DNA of 55,085 bases from SZUA-521 sp041738285 (lineage in GTDB: Bacteria > Pseudomonadota > Gammaproteobacteria > Pseudomonadales > Azotimanducaceae), in the NCBI GenBank assembly GCA_041738285.1, contig JBGSQB010000105.1:1-55085 (forward strand). Reading direction: 5' to 3'. Position numbers and translations under genes: made by a program. Below, piece by piece: positions 1 to 8,888 of this stretch (the first letter of the stretch is position 1; every line of letters starts with the position of its first letter). The notes under the pieces were generated by a model, which was not told the DNA's origin, did not search any database, and was given only the letters and a program-made list of their open reading frames with translations.

Positions 1-588
1 GGGATCGAACGGCACGTGCGCACCCCCGGTCAACGCGGCTGCGGCAGAGAACGCGCGCATGGCCCTCGCGTCGCGGCCTTCCTGGAACATCAGCAGGGGC
101 AGGTTGCGCAGCGCCAGTTGGCCCGCAAGTTCGAGCAACTGCGGCTCGGACTCTTCGAAGCTGTCGCCGATGAACACCAGGGCACGCACTGGCCGCGTCG
201 CTGCTTCCTTCAGCGCGTGGCGGAGCAGGCGCACGATCTGGGTTTGACCGCCCTGACAGGTGACGCCGAGCATGCGTTGCTTCAGTTCGGCCGGCGTCGT
301 CAGCCAGGGACTGGCGACGAATTCCGCAAGGCCGCGGAAGTAGGCGAGCTGCACCGTGATGTTGCCCAGCCGCTCCACTTCCTCGAACAGGGCGGCATGC
401 AGGGTGGTCGCGAGGTCCCAGGTCGGCTGGCGGCTCGCGGTGGCATCGATCGCGAACAGCAGCCGCTGAGCTGGGCCTGTGCGTGCCGGCAGCGGACTTT
501 CATCGACGCGAGCCAGGAACTGATCCACGCTTTGCGTGGACGCACGCGTCGTCGTTTGTTGTGGCAGTCTGGGATCCTTACCCGCCAT
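1..588 (-). CDS. VWA-domain protein (3' part outside the window)
   Basis: The minus-strand frame is open from an ATG at 588 to the window edge, giving 196 residues with the C-terminus missing. A hydrophobic strand followed by D-A-T-A-S at residues 48-52 resembles the D-x-S/T-x-S metal-site motif of von Willebrand factor A domains. A later strand (VRALVFIGDSFEES) fits the same Rossmann-like fold, and the spacing matches VWA proteins of the TerY/CoxE kind. It is divergent from the YdcH-like gene. The partner and role are not visible, so only the domain call is supported. Confidence 0.75.
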   Translation of the reverse strand, partial: MAGKDPRLPQQTTTRASTQSVDQFLARVDESPLPARTGPAQRLLFAIDATASRQPTWDLATTLHAALFEEVERLGNITVQLAYFRGLAEFVASPWLTTPAELKQRMLGVTCQGGQTQIVRLLRHALKEAATRPVRALVFIGDSFEESEPQLLELAGQLALRNLPLLMFQEGRDARAMRAFSAAAALTGGAHVPFDP

Positions 589-669
589 GATCGGTGAACT
601 CGCCGCCGTGCTTTCGCGCTGTGCGCATCGCAACTATGATGCCACGATCACTTGCCTCTGGTATGGCGC

Positions 670-867
670 ATGGACCCCGCAGAGATCATGCGGTGGCTCG
701 AGCAGTTGAAGGTTGAGCACCGGGATCTGGATGAGGTCATCGCCTACATGATCGAAACGGGTCATGCGGACAACATGCGCATTCAGCGGTTGAAGAAACG
801 CAAACTCAAACTCAAGGACATGATCGGCAAGCTCGAAAGCGAGCTCATCCCCGATCTCGACGCATGA
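670..867 (+). CDS. YdcH-like small protein (DUF465)
   Basis: A 65-residue, highly charged, helical protein starting MDPAEIMRWLEQL. It ends with a Lys-rich helix (RLKKRKLKLKDMIGKLE) typical of the DUF465/YdcH family. Family members are short coiled-coil proteins of unknown function. An in-frame TTG at 652 would add six residues, but the ATG at 670 matches the usual family start. The stop sits 10 bases before the next ATG, so it is probably co-transcribed with the nucleotidase. Confidence 0.8.
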   Translation: MDPAEIMRWLEQLKVEHRDLDEVIAYMIETGHADNMRIQRLKKRKLKLKDMIGKLESELIPDLDA

Positions 868-877
868 GTTGCATCCG

Positions 878-1768
878 ATGAATGGGGTCAGCCCGGATCG
901 CATCCTGACGGTCGCGATTTCATCCCGGGCGCTGTTCGATCTCGACGCGTCCAATCAGGTCTACGAGACCGAGGGGTTGGCAGCCTACCGGCGTTATCAG
1001 ATTGCGCGAGAAGATGAAGTGCTAGGCCCGGGTGAAGCCTATCCCTTCGTAAAGAAACTTCTTCATATCAATGAGTTACTCGATAAATCTCGAGTTGAAG
1101 TAATACTTCTATCGCGCAACTCCGCCGACACCGGACTGCGCATTTTCAATTCGATCAAAGCCCATGGGCTCAACATTGCACGGGCTGCCTTCTGCGGCGG
1201 CGAACGCCCGTACCGGTACGTAAGGGCCTTTGGTTGCGATCTGTTTCTGTCGACTCACACCGACGACGTCGTGCACGCGCTCGAACATGGTGTTGCCGCG
1301 GCAACGCTCCTGGCATCGCGTTCGCCGGGCAATCCCAACGATGAGTTGCGGATCGCCTTCGACGGCGACTCCGTGGTGTTCTCGGACGAGGCGGACCTCG
1401 TGTATCGCACGGCCGGGCTCGATGCGTTCGCAGCGCAGGAGATCGCCGCGGCCGCGCAACCATTGGCCGGCGGACCGTTCAAGCAGTTTCTGGCCGGCTT
1501 GCACCGATTGCAGAAAGAGTTTCCGGAAGACGCATCCCCGATTCGAATCGCGTTGGTGACAGCGCGCTCGGCGCCGGCCCATGAGCGGGTGATTCGCACC
1601 TTACGCGCCTGGGATATCCGGCTCGATGAATGCCTGTTCCTCGGTGGTGCGGACAAGACCGCCTTTCTGGGCGCTTTCGGCGCCGACATCTTCTTCGATG
1701 ATCAGGCGCAGAATTGCGAGCGCGCGCTGGGCCATGTCGCCTCCGGCCACGTGCCCCGGGAGCGCTGA
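878..1768 (+). CDS. cytosolic 5'-nucleotidase (NT5C1-like family)
   Basis: A 296-residue protein resembling the cytosolic 5'-nucleotidase I family (Pfam 5-nucleotidase). It has the N-terminal AISSRALFDL block, a central VEVILLSRNSADTGLRIFNSI-like region, and the C-terminal FLGGADKTAFLGAFGADIFFDDQ-like block with the DD pair near the end. Members hydrolyse nucleoside monophosphates in the cytoplasm. A TTG at 869 is an alternative start directly after the preceding stop; the ATG at 878 was preferred. Substrate preference cannot be read from sequence. Confidence 0.8.
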   Translation: MNGVSPDRILTVAISSRALFDLDASNQVYETEGLAAYRRYQIAREDEVLGPGEAYPFVKKLLHINELLDKSRVEVILLSRNSADTGLRIFNSIKAHGLNIARAAFCGGERPYRYVRAFGCDLFLSTHTDDVVHALEHGVAAATLLASRSPGNPNDELRIAFDGDSVVFSDEADLVYRTAGLDAFAAQEIAAAAQPLAGGPFKQFLAGLHRLQKEFPEDASPIRIALVTARSAPAHERVIRTLRAWDIRLDECLFLGGADKTAFLGAFGADIFFDDQAQNCERALGHVASGHVPRER

Positions 1769-1842
1769 AGACTTGCGTTCCGCGCTCGCGCTGAGCCAGA
1801 CTCGTTAAGTCCCAGGAGTTATAAGGCCACGGGCTTACACGC

Positions 1843-2817
1843 ATGAAACTCCAGCAGCTGCGATACATCTGGGAGGTCGCTCACCACGACCTGAACGTTT
1901 CCGCGACGGCGCAGAGCCTGTACACGTCGCAGCCTGGCATTTCCAAACAGATTCGTTTGCTCGAGGACGAACTCGGCGTCGAAGTCTTCTCCCGTAGCGG
2001 CAAACACCTCACCCGCGTCACGCCGGCTGGTGAAGTAATCATCCGCATCGCGGGTGACATCCTGCGCCAGGTGGAGAGCATCAAACAGGCGGCTTCCGAA
2101 TTCAGTAACGAGCGCCGCGGCAGCTTGTCCATCGCGACCACGCACACTCAGGCACGCTATGCGCTGCCCGACGTGATCCAGTCGTTTCGCAAGGACTATC
2201 CCGACGTCACGCTGCACATGAACCAGGGCACACCGCACCAGATCGCCGAGATGGCGGCGAGCGGCGCCGTGGACTTTGCGATCGCCACCGAAGGTATGGA
2301 TCTCTTTCACGACCTCGTGATGATGCCGTGTTACGTCTGGAATCGGGTCGTGGTTGTGCCCAAGGGCCATGGGCTGACGAAGCTCAAGACCCTTACCCTA
2401 GAAGCCGTTGCAGCGGAACCGATCGTCACCTACGTGTTCGGTTTCACCGGCCGCTCCAAGCTCGATGATGCGTTCCACGACCGCGGCCTGAAACCCAACG
2501 TCGTGTTCACGGCTACCGACACAGACGTCATCAAGACCTATGTGCGGCTCGGACTGGGCGTGGGGATCATCGCGGGCATGGCCTTCGATCCGGTAGCTGA
2601 CGCAGATCTGGTGGCCATCGATGCCCGGCACCTGTTCAAATCCAGCATGACGCACATCGGCTTTCGTAAAGGTGCGTTCATGCGCCGATTCATGTTCGAC
2701 TTCATTACGCTGTTCGCAGCGCACCTGACCCGGGAGCTGGTCGAGCAGACACTCGCCTGCACCAACAAGTTCGAGCGCGAGAAGCTGTTTGCAGGTTTGA
2801 GCCTGCCGGAACGGTAG
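1843..2817 (+). CDS. cysB: CysB, LysR-type regulator of cysteine biosynthesis
   Basis: 324 residues, the usual CysB length. The N-terminal winged helix-turn-helix (residues 1-60, MKLQQLRYIWEVAHHDLNVS, then TSQPGISKQIRLLEDELG) is characteristic of CysB. The rest is a periplasmic-binding-fold effector domain that in family members senses N-acetylserine. CysB activates sulfate uptake and reduction genes. It lies immediately upstream of, and convergent with, the glutaredoxin-like gene and cysH, an expected target. Confidence 0.95.
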   Translation: MKLQQLRYIWEVAHHDLNVSATAQSLYTSQPGISKQIRLLEDELGVEVFSRSGKHLTRVTPAGEVIIRIAGDILRQVESIKQAASEFSNERRGSLSIATTHTQARYALPDVIQSFRKDYPDVTLHMNQGTPHQIAEMAASGAVDFAIATEGMDLFHDLVMMPCYVWNRVVVVPKGHGLTKLKTLTLEAVAAEPIVTYVFGFTGRSKLDDAFHDRGLKPNVVFTATDTDVIKTYVRLGLGVGIIAGMAFDPVADADLVAIDARHLFKSSMTHIGFRKGAFMRRFMFDFITLFAAHLTRELVEQTLACTNKFEREKLFAGLSLPER

Positions 2818-2829
2818 CCCGTGGCGCTG

Positions 2830-3162
2830 TTACAGGAGGTCGAGTTCGGGATGTGCGCGCAACACCGCCTGGGCGTCTTCAGACGCGCTGGTCGTTGCGC
2901 CGAGTACTTCTCTTAAGAACTTGAAAAATACCGTGTAAACGGTTGTTTCTCCTTCGTTTTCTACCACGAAAAATGGCGCGCGTTCGACCCCGAGGCGGGT
3001 TGCGATCAGCATCCCCTCAGACGCTGCATCACGCTCGTCGGCGATCACCGTACGATCGATGGCGGGCCAATGATGACCGGCATCGAGCCGCGCTTCGACA
3101 TCGGCGCACTTGCGGCAGGGGCTGCCATCTGCGAGCACCTTCTTCACGAATGTGACAGTCAT
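2830..3162 (-). CDS. glutaredoxin/thioredoxin-fold protein with CRKC motif
   Basis: A 110-residue protein with a short N-terminal strand, a C16-R-K-C19 redox motif and a cis-Pro-like ERAPFFVV segment, as in thioredoxin-fold proteins. The start (ATG 3162) lies 5 bases after the cysH stop, so it is co-transcribed with cysH. It may supply electrons to CysH or another sulfur enzyme; that role is inferred from position alone. A longer upstream frame exists inside cysH, but its sequence is a shadow of cysH. Confidence 0.75.
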   Translation of the reverse strand: MTVTFVKKVLADGSPCRKCADVEARLDAGHHWPAIDRTVIADERDAASEGMLIATRLGVERAPFFVVENEGETTVYTVFFKFLREVLGATTSASEDAQAVLRAHPELDLL

Positions 3163-3167
3163 TGGAT

Positions 3168-3902
3168 TCAGCCGACAATGCGTACCGGACGCACATTCTG
3201 GGCATGCAGGCCGCACTCTTTGCCATCGGCCTGCTCCCACCACCAGCGACCGTTGCGTTCCGGTTCGTGCGGCGCGACGGCGCGCGTGCAGGGCTCGCAG
3301 CCGATGCTCATGAAGCCTTGCAGATGCAGGGGATTGGAGGGCACATCATGTTCGCGGATGTAGGCCCACACGTCGGCGGATGTCCAGTTGGCCAGGGGAT
3401 TGAATTTCTCGATGGTGTGCTCAACGGTCGAGAACGCCTGGTCCACTTGAATCAGCGGCACGTCGGCGCGGGTCACGCTCTGGTCTCGGCGCTGCCCGGT
3501 GATCCATGCATCGAGCCCGGCGAGTCGGCGCTTGAGCGGTTCGATCTTGCGAATGGCGCAGCACTCCTGGTGGCCATCCTGATAAAAGCTGAACAAGCCT
3601 TTGCGTTTGACGAGGTCGGCGACCTGGCGCGCGTCCGGCATCAACAGTTCGATGGCGACGCCGTATCGATCCCGCACCGTCTCGATGAATCGGTAGGTCT
3701 GCGGATGCAGGCGGCCGGTGTCGAGGGAAAAGACCTGGGCGTCGATGCCGAGGCGATGAGCCATGTCGATCAGCACGACGTCTTCGGCGCCGCTGAAGGA
3801 GATGGCGATGCGGTCAGCAGCGTGGCGCGCGAATGCTTCGGCGATCACGCTCTCAGGGGCAGCGACTTCCGGCTTTCGCTGTTCCGCGGTCTTGAGGGAC
3901 AT
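3168..3902 (-). CDS. cysH: assimilatory APS/PAPS reductase, iron-sulfur type
   Basis: 244 residues of the PAPS-reductase (ATP-pyrophosphatase-like) fold. The P-loop-like SFSGAEDVVL is at about 35-44 and GQRRDQS at 136-142. Cysteines C114-C115 and C202/C205 form the [4Fe-4S] ligand pattern of APS-type reductases, and the catalytic ECGLH carries C230. It reduces adenylyl sulfate (or PAPS) to sulfite. The enterobacterial PAPS-only enzyme lacks the cluster cysteines, so APS is the likely substrate. cysB lies nearby and cysG later in the window. Confidence 0.93.
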   Translation of the reverse strand: MSLKTAEQRKPEVAAPESVIAEAFARHAADRIAISFSGAEDVVLIDMAHRLGIDAQVFSLDTGRLHPQTYRFIETVRDRYGVAIELLMPDARQVADLVKRKGLFSFYQDGHQECCAIRKIEPLKRRLAGLDAWITGQRRDQSVTRADVPLIQVDQAFSTVEHTIEKFNPLANWTSADVWAYIREHDVPSNPLHLQGFMSIGCEPCTRAVAPHEPERNGRWWWEQADGKECGLHAQNVRPVRIVG

Positions 3903-3958
3903 GTTCGACGCCTGGCCAGTGGATGGTCAGCGAGCCTAGCAACCGTGCGCCGCAGCCA

Positions 3959-3986
3959 AAAATACTTTGTCTTTATATGCTTACAA
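3959..3986 (-). promoter_or_regulatory. putative sigma-70-type promoter for cysH
   Basis: On the minus strand a TTGTAA hexamer (3981-3986) is separated by 16 bases from TATTTT (3959-3964), about 57 bases upstream of the cysH ATG. The spacer is AT-rich, which stands out in this GC-rich window. CysB usually binds just upstream of or over such promoters, but no binding site is claimed here. Confidence 0.45.
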
Positions 3987-4092
3987 CGGTGACGCGGCGC
4001 CGCGTCGTGGTTTCGACCCGGCTGACGCTGCGCAACGATGTCGAATCACGGCTAACATGCGCGGCCAATTCCCGGGCCTTGAAGGGGGCAAC

Positions 4093-4695
4093 GTGAACAT
4101 CCTCTGTCTGGACCTCGAAGGCGTGCTCATTCCGGAGATCTGGGTGGGCGTCGCGGAGCGCACGGGCATCGCGGCACTGCGCAAGACCACGAGGGATATT
4201 CCCGTCTACGACGAGCTCATGCAGATGCGCTTAGCGGTGCTGCGCGAGCACCAAATCGACATGGCCACCATCGCCGCGGTGATCGATACGCTGGAGCCGT
4301 TGCCGGGTGCGCACAGTTTCCTCGACTGGGCCCGTGGTCGATTTCAGGTTGCCATCATCTCGGATACGTTCTACGAGTTTGCCGCGCCGCTGATGGCGAA
4401 GCTCGGCCACCCGCTGCTGCTGTGTCACCGCCTCAGCCTCAACAATGGTCACATCACCGGTTATCGCCTGCGCCAGAGCGACCCCAAGCGGCATTCGGTC
4501 AAGGCGTTTCAAGGGCTTGGCTACCGGGTGCTGGCGGCGGGGGATTCCTTCAACGACATTCCAATGCTCGAGCAGGCAGATTCGGGTTTCTTCTTCAGCG
4601 CGCCGGAAAACGTCACCCGCCAGTATCCGCAGTTTCCCGTTGCCGACGACTACGCCGCGTTGCAGTCGCTCTTGGAGGCGGCGACGACCCCTTGA
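4093..4695 (+). CDS. thrH: ThrH, phosphoserine phosphatase / homoserine phosphotransferase
   Basis: 200-residue HAD-family protein with the ThrH signature CLDLEGVLIPEIW at the N-terminus (nucleophile Asp in DLEG instead of DxDGT) and a GDSFNDIPML motif near residue 153. Pseudomonas ThrH dephosphorylates phosphoserine and can transfer the phosphate to homoserine. The GTG at 4093 is preferred because the ThrH motif begins three residues later and AAGGGGG precedes it. The frame extends upstream to 3967, but that part has no family similarity. Its 3' end overlaps pabB convergently by 46 bases. Confidence 0.85.
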   Translation: MNILCLDLEGVLIPEIWVGVAERTGIAALRKTTRDIPVYDELMQMRLAVLREHQIDMATIAAVIDTLEPLPGAHSFLDWARGRFQVAIISDTFYEFAAPLMAKLGHPLLLCHRLSLNNGHITGYRLRQSDPKRHSVKAFQGLGYRVLAAGDSFNDIPMLEQADSGFFFSAPENVTRQYPQFPVADDYAALQSLLEAATTP

Positions 4696-6008
4696 AGTAG
4701 TCGAGCAATCTTGTGTTCGATCTCGCGACGTTCTGGCTCGAGGTGTGAGTCGGCCACGATGCCGCCGCCGCCCCAGCAGTGGACCTTGCCGTCGCCGATG
4801 ACGAGCGTGCGGATCGCGACGTTGGTGTCGAGCAGTCCGCCGCAGTCGATGTAGCCAATGGCGCCGCAGTAGGTGCTGCGACCGACCGGTTCCAGTTGGT
4901 CGATGATGCCCATGGCGGCGTATTTCGGTGCCCCGGTGATCGACCCCGCGGGAAAGGCAGCGGCCAGGCAGTTCACGGGCGAATGGGCCGGCAGGCGCTC
5001 ACCGACCACCGTGCTGACCAGGTGATGCACGCTCGGAAATGACTGCAGCGCGAACATCGCGGGCGCGTGAATCGATCCGGGTCGGCACACCCGCCCCAGA
5101 TCATTGCGCACCAGGTCCACGATCATCAGGTTTTCGGCTCGATCCTTTGCGCTGGCCGCGAGTTCGTCGCTCATGGCCTGGTCGTGGCGCACTTCGGCGC
5201 CGCGCGGCCGTGTGCCTTTGATCGGCATCGACGTCACGGTTGAGCCATCGACGCGCATCAGTCGTTCCGGCGACAGCGATGCGATGGCGCCTTGCGGACA
5301 TTCGAGGTAGGCGCAGAAAGGCGCGGACTGGGTCTGGGTCAGCGTGTGATAGATGGCCCAGGCGGCGTCATGCGGGTCACCGTCGATCGGCGCGCAGAAG
5401 TGGCGGGCAAGATTGACCTGATAGCAGTCGCCCCGCACCAGGTGCGACATCACGGTGGCGAATGCCTCGGCATAGCCCGCCTCATCAAGTGTGCTGGTGA
5501 ACCCCGCGGTCAGCTCGAAACCCGGTGCCGCGCTCGGTGCCGCGGCGAAACGCGGTGCCAGCCATTGCCAGACCGCCTCGGCGGAACGGGTGCGCGACCA
5601 CAGGGTCGTCGTGTGCTGCGCGTGGTCGGTGACGATGGACCAGTCGTAGATACCACCGGTGAGGTCCGGCAGCGTCGTGGGATTGTGCGCGGACACCGCA
5701 CGCGCGAACCGGGTCGGCAGGGCATAGCCGAACGCACCCATGAACCCGTAGCGGAAATGGTGGTGATACGGCGCGTCCGGAATGCATGCCGCGAGTGCGG
5801 CCAGCGGATCGTCCGTGGCAAAGCTGCGCTCGCCCACCGTCAGCACGCCGCGCTCGAAACTGACGGCATGGGTGGGCGCCGCGCTCATGATGTCGAATCG
5901 ACTCTGCGGGTGTTCCGGCGCCGCTGCATGGAGCAGCACGGCGCGTGGCAATCCGCGCAGACCTGCAAAGCGAATCCGGCTATCGGAATGGTACGGAAGC
6001 GACAGCAT
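4650..6008 (-). CDS. pabB: aminodeoxychorismate synthase component I
   Basis: 452 residues, the usual PabB length. The C-terminal half is a chorismate-binding domain with PIKGTRPRG, FPAGSITGAPKYAAM and YCGAIGYID. With a PabA glutaminase it makes 4-amino-4-deoxychorismate for folate synthesis. The sequence fits PabB better than TrpE because PIKGT replaces the PIAGT of anthranilate synthases. A perfect palindrome, the candidate operator of the methylcitrate operon, begins 8 bases upstream of the ATG. Confidence 0.9.
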   Translation of the reverse strand: MLSLPYHSDSRIRFAGLRGLPRAVLLHAAAPEHPQSRFDIMSAAPTHAVSFERGVLTVGERSFATDDPLAALAACIPDAPYHHHFRYGFMGAFGYALPTRFARAVSAHNPTTLPDLTGGIYDWSIVTDHAQHTTTLWSRTRSAEAVWQWLAPRFAAAPSAAPGFELTAGFTSTLDEAGYAEAFATVMSHLVRGDCYQVNLARHFCAPIDGDPHDAAWAIYHTLTQTQSAPFCAYLECPQGAIASLSPERLMRVDGSTVTSMPIKGTRPRGAEVRHDQAMSDELAASAKDRAENLMIVDLVRNDLGRVCRPGSIHAPAMFALQSFPSVHHLVSTVVGERLPAHSPVNCLAAAFPAGSITGAPKYAAMGIIDQLEPVGRSTYCGAIGYIDCGGLLDTNVAIRTLVIGDGKVHCWGGGGIVADSHLEPERREIEHKIARLLQGVVAASKSDCNAA

Positions 6009-6015
6009 GGTTTAG

Positions 6016-6029
6016 TTTTGTCGACAAAA
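6016..6029. promoter_or_regulatory. 14-base perfect palindrome, candidate GntR operator
   Basis: TTTTGTCGACAAAA is a perfect inverted repeat between pabB and gntR, just upstream of the putative gntR-prp promoter. Its core TGTCGACA recurs at 6082-6089. FCD-type GntR regulators bind short palindromes of this kind, often next to their own gene. Assignment to this regulator is inferred from position. Confidence 0.6.
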
Positions 6030-6034
6030 TTGCG

Positions 6035-6063
6035 TTGACGGTTGGGCAATCGGCCACTAAGGT
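6035..6063 (+). promoter_or_regulatory. putative promoter of gntR-prpBCD
   Basis: TTGACG (6035-6040), a 17-base spacer and TAAGGT (6058-6063) form a reasonable sigma-70-type promoter. It ends 17 bases before the chosen gntR ATG and lies between two copies of TGTCGACA. Confidence 0.5.
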
Positions 6064-6080
6064 GCCCGCCAACCCTAAAA

Positions 6081-6809
6081 ATGTCGACAGGATTGATGCC
6101 AGCGGACGTTCAACTACTCACCGGAGATACGGCCTCGACGTTGGCCGAGCGGCTACTCGATGCCCTGCAGACCGCCATCGTCAAAGGCGATCTCGCGCCC
6201 GGCGCCAAGCTCAAGGAGCCGGAACTGGCGCGCCAGTACGGTACCAGTCGAGGTCCACTCAGGGAAGCCATCCGCCGGCTCGAAGCACGCCGGCTGGTGC
6301 AGGCCACACCGCACTCCGGCGCACGCGTCACACGGCTGTCGATCAGTCAGTTGCTGGACATCTACGAGGCGCGTGAAGTGCTCGAGGGCCTCGCGTGCCG
6401 GCTGGCTGCGCAGCGGATGAGTGCCAGAGATATCGACGCGGCCAGAGCGTTGCTCGATGGTCACGAACGGCGCATCGTCGCTGCGGACGGGCGCGCCTAC
6501 TTTCAGCCCGAGGGCGACGCCGACTTCCACTTTTTTCTGGCACGCGCGAGTGGCAACGCGATCGTCGCGCAGATGCTCTGTGATGATCTCTACCACCTCA
6601 TGCGGATGTACCGCTATAAATTCAGCCTGCGGCCGGACCGACCGATCGCCGCGCTCAAGGAACACCGGCGTATCATCGACGCCATCGACGAGCGCGATGG
6701 CGAGCTCGCTGAAATACTGATGCGCCGCCACATACGCGGTGTGCGCAACACCATCGAGCAACACCTGCTCGACACTGACAACGATCCTGATGAGGGGCAA
6801 GTTTCGTGA
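6081..6809 (+). CDS. GntR-family (FCD) regulator of the methylcitrate operon
   Basis: 242 residues. An N-terminal winged helix (KLKEPELARQYGTSRGPLRE region, about residues 33-60) is followed by an all-helical FCD ligand-binding domain containing D-x-x-F-H-x-x-L-A style metal-ligand spacing (DADFHFFLARASGN). The chosen start is the ATG at 6081; a TTG at 6042 would add 13 residues lying over the promoter. Its stop overlaps the prpB GTG, so regulator and structural genes are translated together. It probably responds to a methylcitrate-cycle intermediate. Confidence 0.85.
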   Translation: MSTGLMPADVQLLTGDTASTLAERLLDALQTAIVKGDLAPGAKLKEPELARQYGTSRGPLREAIRRLEARRLVQATPHSGARVTRLSISQLLDIYEAREVLEGLACRLAAQRMSARDIDAARALLDGHERRIVAADGRAYFQPEGDADFHFFLARASGNAIVAQMLCDDLYHLMRMYRYKFSLRPDRPIAALKEHRRIIDAIDERDGELAEILMRRHIRGVRNTIEQHLLDTDNDPDEGQVS

Positions 6810-7708
6810 ATCAACACTCTTCCGGCAAAGCGTTCCGTGCGGCGATCGAGGCTGAGAAACCGCTGCAGGTCGTTGGTGCCGTCAATGCATACTCGGCCAT
6901 GCTGGCGCAGCGCAATGGGTATCGTGCGATTTATCTCTCGGGTGCAGGGGTCGCCAACGCGTCCTATGGCCTGCCCGATCTGGGCATCACCTCGCTCGAT
7001 GATGTGCTCACCGATGTGCGCCGCATTACCAGCGCGTGTCCGTTGCCGCTCCTCGTGGATATCGACACGGGTTGGGGTGGGGCGTTCAACATCGCCCGTA
7101 CGATCCGTGAGATGACCAAGGCAGGGGCCGCTGCAGTCCATATCGAAGATCAGGTGGCGCAGAAGCGATGCGGACATCGGCCGAACAAGGCGATCGTGCC
7201 GGTCTCCGAAATGACGGATCGCATCAAAGCCGCTGTCGATGCCAAGACCGACTCGGCATTCGTCGTCATGGCACGCACGGACGCGCTGGCGGTGGATGGT
7301 TTCGACGCCGTCATTGATCGCGTATGTGCCTTTGTCGAAGCCGGCGCCGATGCCATCTTCGCCGAAGCCATGACCGACCTCGAAATGTATCGCAAGGTGG
7401 TCGCTGCGGTCGACGTACCGGTGCTGGCGAACATCACTGAATTCGGCCAGACCCCGCTGTACACGGTGGATGAATTGGGCAGCGTAGGGATCGCGATGGC
7501 CTTGTACCCGCTGTCAGCGTTTCGGGCGATGAGCAAAGCAGCACTGGAGGTCTACGGCAGCATTCGCAAACACGGCTCGCAACAACAGGTCGTCGATCGC
7601 ATGCAGACGCGCATGGATTTGTACGAGTGCCTCGGCTATCACGACTACGAGCGCAAATTGGATCAGCTGTTCGCGGACGAGCAGCTCACTGAACGAAAAT
7701 CGAAATAG
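6806..7708 (+). CDS. prpB: 2-methylisocitrate lyase
   Basis: 300 residues of the isocitrate-lyase/PEP-mutase superfamily. K120-R-C-G-H124 holds the catalytic cysteine of methylisocitrate lyases, and VDIDTGWGG binds metal. It cleaves 2-methylisocitrate to pyruvate and succinate, the last step of propionyl-CoA oxidation through the methylcitrate cycle. A GTG start overlaps the gntR stop (GTGA). It is followed by prpC after 27 bases with an AGGGAGG ribosome site. Confidence 0.95.
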   Translation: MNQHSSGKAFRAAIEAEKPLQVVGAVNAYSAMLAQRNGYRAIYLSGAGVANASYGLPDLGITSLDDVLTDVRRITSACPLPLLVDIDTGWGGAFNIARTIREMTKAGAAAVHIEDQVAQKRCGHRPNKAIVPVSEMTDRIKAAVDAKTDSAFVVMARTDALAVDGFDAVIDRVCAFVEAGADAIFAEAMTDLEMYRKVVAAVDVPVLANITEFGQTPLYTVDELGSVGIAMALYPLSAFRAMSKAALEVYGSIRKHGSQQQVVDRMQTRMDLYECLGYHDYERKLDQLFADEQLTERKSK

Positions 7709-7735
7709 GTAAATTGCCGAAAGGGAGGCCTTCCA

Positions 7736-8860
7736 ATGGACAAGAAACTGAGTGGCGCAGGACTGCGGGGTCAGAGCGCCGGGGAAACGGCGTTGTGTAC
7801 GGTGGGTAAGTCCGGAACCGGGCTGACCTATCGCGGATACGACATCTCTGACCTTGCGTCCAACACGACCTTCGAGGAAGTCGCCTACCTCATCCTGTAC
7901 GGCGAACTGCCGAACGAAGGCACGCTGGCGGCGTACCGCAAGAAGCTCAAGGGACTGCGTGGATTGCCGAAAGCACTGCGCGAGGTGCTGGAGCGGATTC
8001 CAAAATCTGCCCATCCGATGGACGTGATGCGCACCGGCTGTTCCATGCTCGGTAACCTCGAACCCGAAGCCGACTTCTCGCAGCAGCAGGCCGTCGCGGA
8101 CCGGCTCGTCGCCGTACTGCCATCGATCATCAACTACTGGTATCGATTCAGTCACGACGGCAAGCGCACCGAAACCGAGTCGGATGCCGATTCCGTGGCC
8201 GCGCATTTTCTGACCACGCTCCTCGACGAAAAACCCAGCGAACTGCACCAGCGCGTCATGGACGTGTCGCTCATTCTGTACGCCGAGCATGAATTCAATG
8301 CATCGACGTTTACTGCGCGCGTCTGCGCGTCGACGTTGTCTGACATGCACTCCTGCGTTACGGGGGCGATTGGATCGCTACGTGGCCCCTTGCACGGTGG
8401 TGCAAACGAAGCAGCAATGGAACTGATCGAGAACTACAAATCGGCGGAAGAAGCGGCGGCAGACATCCGCAAGAAGCTCGAGCGTAAGGACAAGATCATG
8501 GGTTTCGGCCACGCCATCTACCGCACGTCGGACCCGCGCAATGCCATCATCAAGCAATGGGCCGAAAAGCTGGGCAAAGAGGTTGGGGACACGGTGCTGT
8601 ATCCCGTCTCCGTGGCGGTAGAAAAGACGATGTGGGACGAAAAGGAGTTGTTCGCCAACGCCGACTTCTTCCATGCGTCTGCGTATCACTTCATGGGCAT
8701 TCCCACGAAGCTCTTCACGCCGATCTTCGTCTGCTCGCGCGTGACCGGGTGGACCGCGCATGTCATGGAACAGCGCAGCAACAACCGCATCATTCGACCG
8801 AGTGCAGATTACACCGGGCCAGCGCCGCGCACGGTAGTGGCTCTCAACAAGCGTTCCTAA
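7736..8860 (+). CDS. prpC: 2-methylcitrate synthase
   Basis: 374 residues, citrate-synthase fold. The catalytic-region motifs GPLHGGANEA and GFGHAIYRTSDPR are present. The short length and position between prpB and prpD identify PrpC rather than the longer citrate synthase GltA. It condenses propionyl-CoA with oxaloacetate. A strong ribosome site (GGGAGG) precedes the ATG. Confidence 0.94.
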   Translation: MDKKLSGAGLRGQSAGETALCTVGKSGTGLTYRGYDISDLASNTTFEEVAYLILYGELPNEGTLAAYRKKLKGLRGLPKALREVLERIPKSAHPMDVMRTGCSMLGNLEPEADFSQQQAVADRLVAVLPSIINYWYRFSHDGKRTETESDADSVAAHFLTTLLDEKPSELHQRVMDVSLILYAEHEFNASTFTARVCASTLSDMHSCVTGAIGSLRGPLHGGANEAAMELIENYKSAEEAAADIRKKLERKDKIMGFGHAIYRTSDPRNAIIKQWAEKLGKEVGDTVLYPVSVAVEKTMWDEKELFANADFFHASAYHFMGIPTKLFTPIFVCSRVTGWTAHVMEQRSNNRIIRPSADYTGPAPRTVVALNKRS

Positions 8861-8888
8861 ACAACACAGTCAGGAGTCAAATCGATCC

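Noticed and set aside
16..597. 193-codon plus-strand frame at the left edge
   Set aside because: It lies opposite the VWA-domain protein, whose minus-strand translation shows the expected motif; the plus-strand translation resembles no family.
3162..3992. 276-codon plus-strand frame over cysH
   Set aside because: It is a shadow of cysH, whose cluster and catalytic cysteines are all in place on the minus strand.
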